From the NCBI GenBank assembly GCA_022563215.1, contig JADFNT010000011.1, positions 1 to 15,262 of the forward strand: 15,262 nt of DNA, read 5' to 3'. Positions 13,840 through 15,262 of the stretch are shown here, in pieces. A model generated the notes under the pieces. That model was not told the origin of the DNA and searched no databases. It worked only from the letters and a program-made list of their open reading frames with translations. How positions within the stretch are numbered: the first letter of the stretch is position 1; each line of letters opens with the position of its first letter. The stretch is from Pseudomonadota bacterium (lineage in GTDB: Bacteria > Pseudomonadota > Alphaproteobacteria > Rhodospirillales > Casp-alpha2). The translations under genes were made by a program, and so were the position numbers.

Positions 13840-14536
13840 TCAAAACCTCATTGGGGGGTTCGATGTGAAAGAGTTTCGGGCTCAAAGGCAGGCCGAACCG
13901 GGGGCCGAGCAGGGAAACGTTGGTGACGATGCCCTGGGCGTCGGTGACCGTCCACTTCTTCAAACCCAACGGCTTGTCGCTGAAAATAAGGGTCAGATTA
14001 CCTTCCAGCGGGTCGTTCCCCTTGATCACCGTTAGCCTTAGGACTCCCGGTCCTTTTTCGAACTGGGTGACGATAAGTCCGCCGGTGGAAAAAGAAATGT
14101 TTTCGCGAAGAAGGATAGAGGCCTGGGTCGATTCCAGGTCGAAATAGCTGACCTGTTCCAGCTCCTTGTCGAAATAGACGAGGTTGACGCCATCGGAAAC
14201 GATCACCACGGGTTTCGGGTCGTCGTATTCGAGGCGCATTTTTCCGGGCTTGGAAAAATACAGGTCGCCCTCGGAATACTCACCGTCGGATGAAACCTGA
14301 AGAAACCGGGCCTTCAGGGTCCGGATCCGGTTCAGGTAGGCCTCGATGCGCGAAATATCGGCCCTGTCGGCCTGGCTCAGGTTGGCCAGGCCCTGGGCCT
14401 GAGAGGGGAATGGGACCAGGACCAGGGCAATAAGCAAAATCCCGAATACCATCCCGAATACCGTCCCAATTACCCCAAGACCCCGGCGGCGCCTTGCGGC
14501 CGGTAAAACCGGGTTCCGGTGCGGGAGTTTGCTCAT
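13829..14536 (-). CDS. lolA: Outer-membrane lipoprotein carrier protein LolA
   Basis: LolA is a periplasmic chaperone that takes mature lipoproteins from the LolCDE transporter to the outer membrane. The 235-residue product has a signal peptide with four arginines at 16-19, a hydrophobic stretch (20-43) and a likely cleavage after SQA (45-47). The mature part shows the LolA pattern: an opening helix with IEAYLNRIRTLKARFLQVS, then GDLYFSKPGKMRLEYDDPKP (90-109), the strand block VIVSDGVNLVYFDKELEQVS, and the later DPLEGNLTLIFSDKPLGLKK. The ATG at 14536 is chosen over an upstream in-frame TTG at 14566. It lies downstream of ftsK with a 77-base gap, a pairing common in alphaproteobacteria. Its likely clients in this window include LptE and the DUF3576 lipoprotein. 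Confidence 0.9.
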   Translation of the reverse strand: MSKLPHRNPVLPAARRRRGLGVIGTVFGMVFGILLIALVLVPFPSQAQGLANLSQADRADISRIEAYLNRIRTLKARFLQVSSDGEYSEGDLYFSKPGKMRLEYDDPKPVVIVSDGVNLVYFDKELEQVSYFDLESTQASILLRENISFSTGGLIVTQFEKGPGVLRLTVIKGNDPLEGNLTLIFSDKPLGLKKWTVTDAQGIVTNVSLLGPRFGLPLSPKLFHIEPPNEVLKVQ

Positions 14537-14613
14537 CACTGGGCCGTTGTACCTAAGAGGGACCAAGGCGTAAAGCGGAGAAGAAGGAAGAATTCGAAGG
14601 GCAGGCCGGTCTT

Positions 14614-15262
14614 TTAGTTTCCGTGATGGCCGATCAGGACCTCGCGCCGGCCGACCCGGTTGGCTTGGCTGACGACGCCCTCGGATTCCATCTGCTCGAT
14701 GATGCGCGCCGCCCGGTTGTAACCGATCTGGAGGTGGCGCTGAATAAAACTGGTCGAGGCCCGGCCCTCGCGGGCGATGAGCGCCACGGCCTCGTCGTAA
14801 AGGTCGTCGTTTTGCTTGGCCCCGCTTCCGGGAAGGCCGCTTTCGACCGCGTCTTCCTGGGTCACCTCGTCGATGTAGTCGGGTTGTCCCTGTGATTTCA
14901 GGAAGGTGACCACGCGCTCGACCTCTTCGTCGGAAACGAAGGGACCGTGGACGCGGTTGATGCGCCCGCCGCCGGCCATGTACAGCATGTCCCCCTGGCC
15001 CAGGAGCTGCTCGGCGCCCTGTTCGCCGAGGATGGTGCGGCTGTCGATCTTGGACGTCACCTGGAAGCTGATCCGGGTCGGGAAGTTGGCCTTGATGGTG
15101 CCGGTAATGACGTCCACCGACGGGCGCTGTGTGGCCATGATCAGGTGGATGCCGGCGGCGCGGGCCATTTGCGCCAGGCGCTGAATGGCGGCTTCCACGT
15201 CCTTGCCGGCGACCAGCATCAGATCCGCCATTTCATCGACGACGACGACGATAAACGGCAAA
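14614..15262 (-). CDS. ftsK: DNA translocase FtsK, 3' part only
   Basis: This is the C-terminal portion of FtsK, the septal double-stranded-DNA translocase that clears and aligns chromosome termini during division. The frame is open through the window edge, so the N-terminal membrane domain, linker and Walker A are outside. Visible are Walker [12 protein letters not shown] at the start, the motor-domain block [40 protein letters not shown], and [10 protein letters not shown]. The C-terminal gamma winged-helix follows, with [20 protein letters not shown] and [10 protein letters not shown], which in the family reads polar KOPS sequences and activates XerCD. The stop is at 14614-14616. lolA follows on the same strand. 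Confidence 0.97.
   Translation of the reverse strand, partial: LPFIVVVVDEMADLMLVAGKDVEAAIQRLAQMARAAGIHLIMATQRPSVDVITGTIKANFPTRISFQVTSKIDSRTILGEQGAEQLLGQGDMLYMAGGGRINRVHGPFVSDEEVERVVTFLKSQGQPDYIDEVTQEDAVESGLPGSGAKQNDDLYDEAVALIAREGRASTSFIQRHLQIGYNRAARIIEQMESEGVVSQANRVGRREVLIGHHGN

Noticed and set aside
1..15262. Mobile elements, CRISPR arrays, phage, toxin-antitoxin or defence genes
   Set aside because: No transposase, integrase, regular repeat-spacer array or recognised defence gene was seen; the gene order is a conserved housekeeping one.

Overview
The window looks like a chromosomal segment of a GC-rich alphaproteobacterium, probably Rhodospirillales-like (the order is inferred, not proven). 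Three things point there: the run mnmG-rsmG-parA-parB next to holA-lptE-leuS-DUF3576, the ftsK-lolA pair, and a RibA with a degenerate RibB-like domain. A perfect parS site lies beside parAB, so the segment is probably close to the replication origin. No mobile element, CRISPR array, tRNA or rRNA was seen.

Layout. 1-3268 (+): the 3' end of mnmG, a perfect parS, rsmG, parA and parB, with overlapping or nearly overlapping reading frames. 3308-8905 (-): holA, lptE and leuS are overlapped and probably translationally coupled, preceded by a DUF3576 lipoprotein gene and a ThiE/TenI-like gene. 8959-9660 (+): yggS-type PLP-binding protein, whose 3' end overlaps a convergent L,D-transpeptidase gene (9635-10147, -). 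10148-10347: a palindrome-rich spacer. 10348-11436 (-): an uncharacterised 362-residue protein preceded by a near-perfect sigma-54 promoter and a perfect-consensus IHF site. 11629-12795 (-): ribA, with a four-tract G-quadruplex motif just past its stop. 12929-13621 (+): an orphan OmpR-type response regulator. 13637-13806: a non-coding segment that may encode a small RNA on the minus strand. 13829-15262 (-): lolA and the 3' end of ftsK.

How the genes work together. Chromosome segregation and division are represented by ParA, ParB, parS and FtsK. Envelope biogenesis is represented by LptE (LPS export), LolA (lipoprotein carrier), a DUF3576 lipoprotein and an L,D-transpeptidase. Translation and replication housekeeping comes from MnmG, RsmG, LeuRS and DNA polymerase III delta; cofactor metabolism from RibA, the ThiE-like protein and the PLP homeostasis protein.

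Most of the window is conserved housekeeping. The parts most worth a second look are the sigma-54/IHF-controlled unknown gene (10348-11515), the candidate small RNA at 13637-13760, the basic tail on ParB, the AT-rich 3' half of rsmG with a promoter-like motif, and the palindromic element at 10309-10340.
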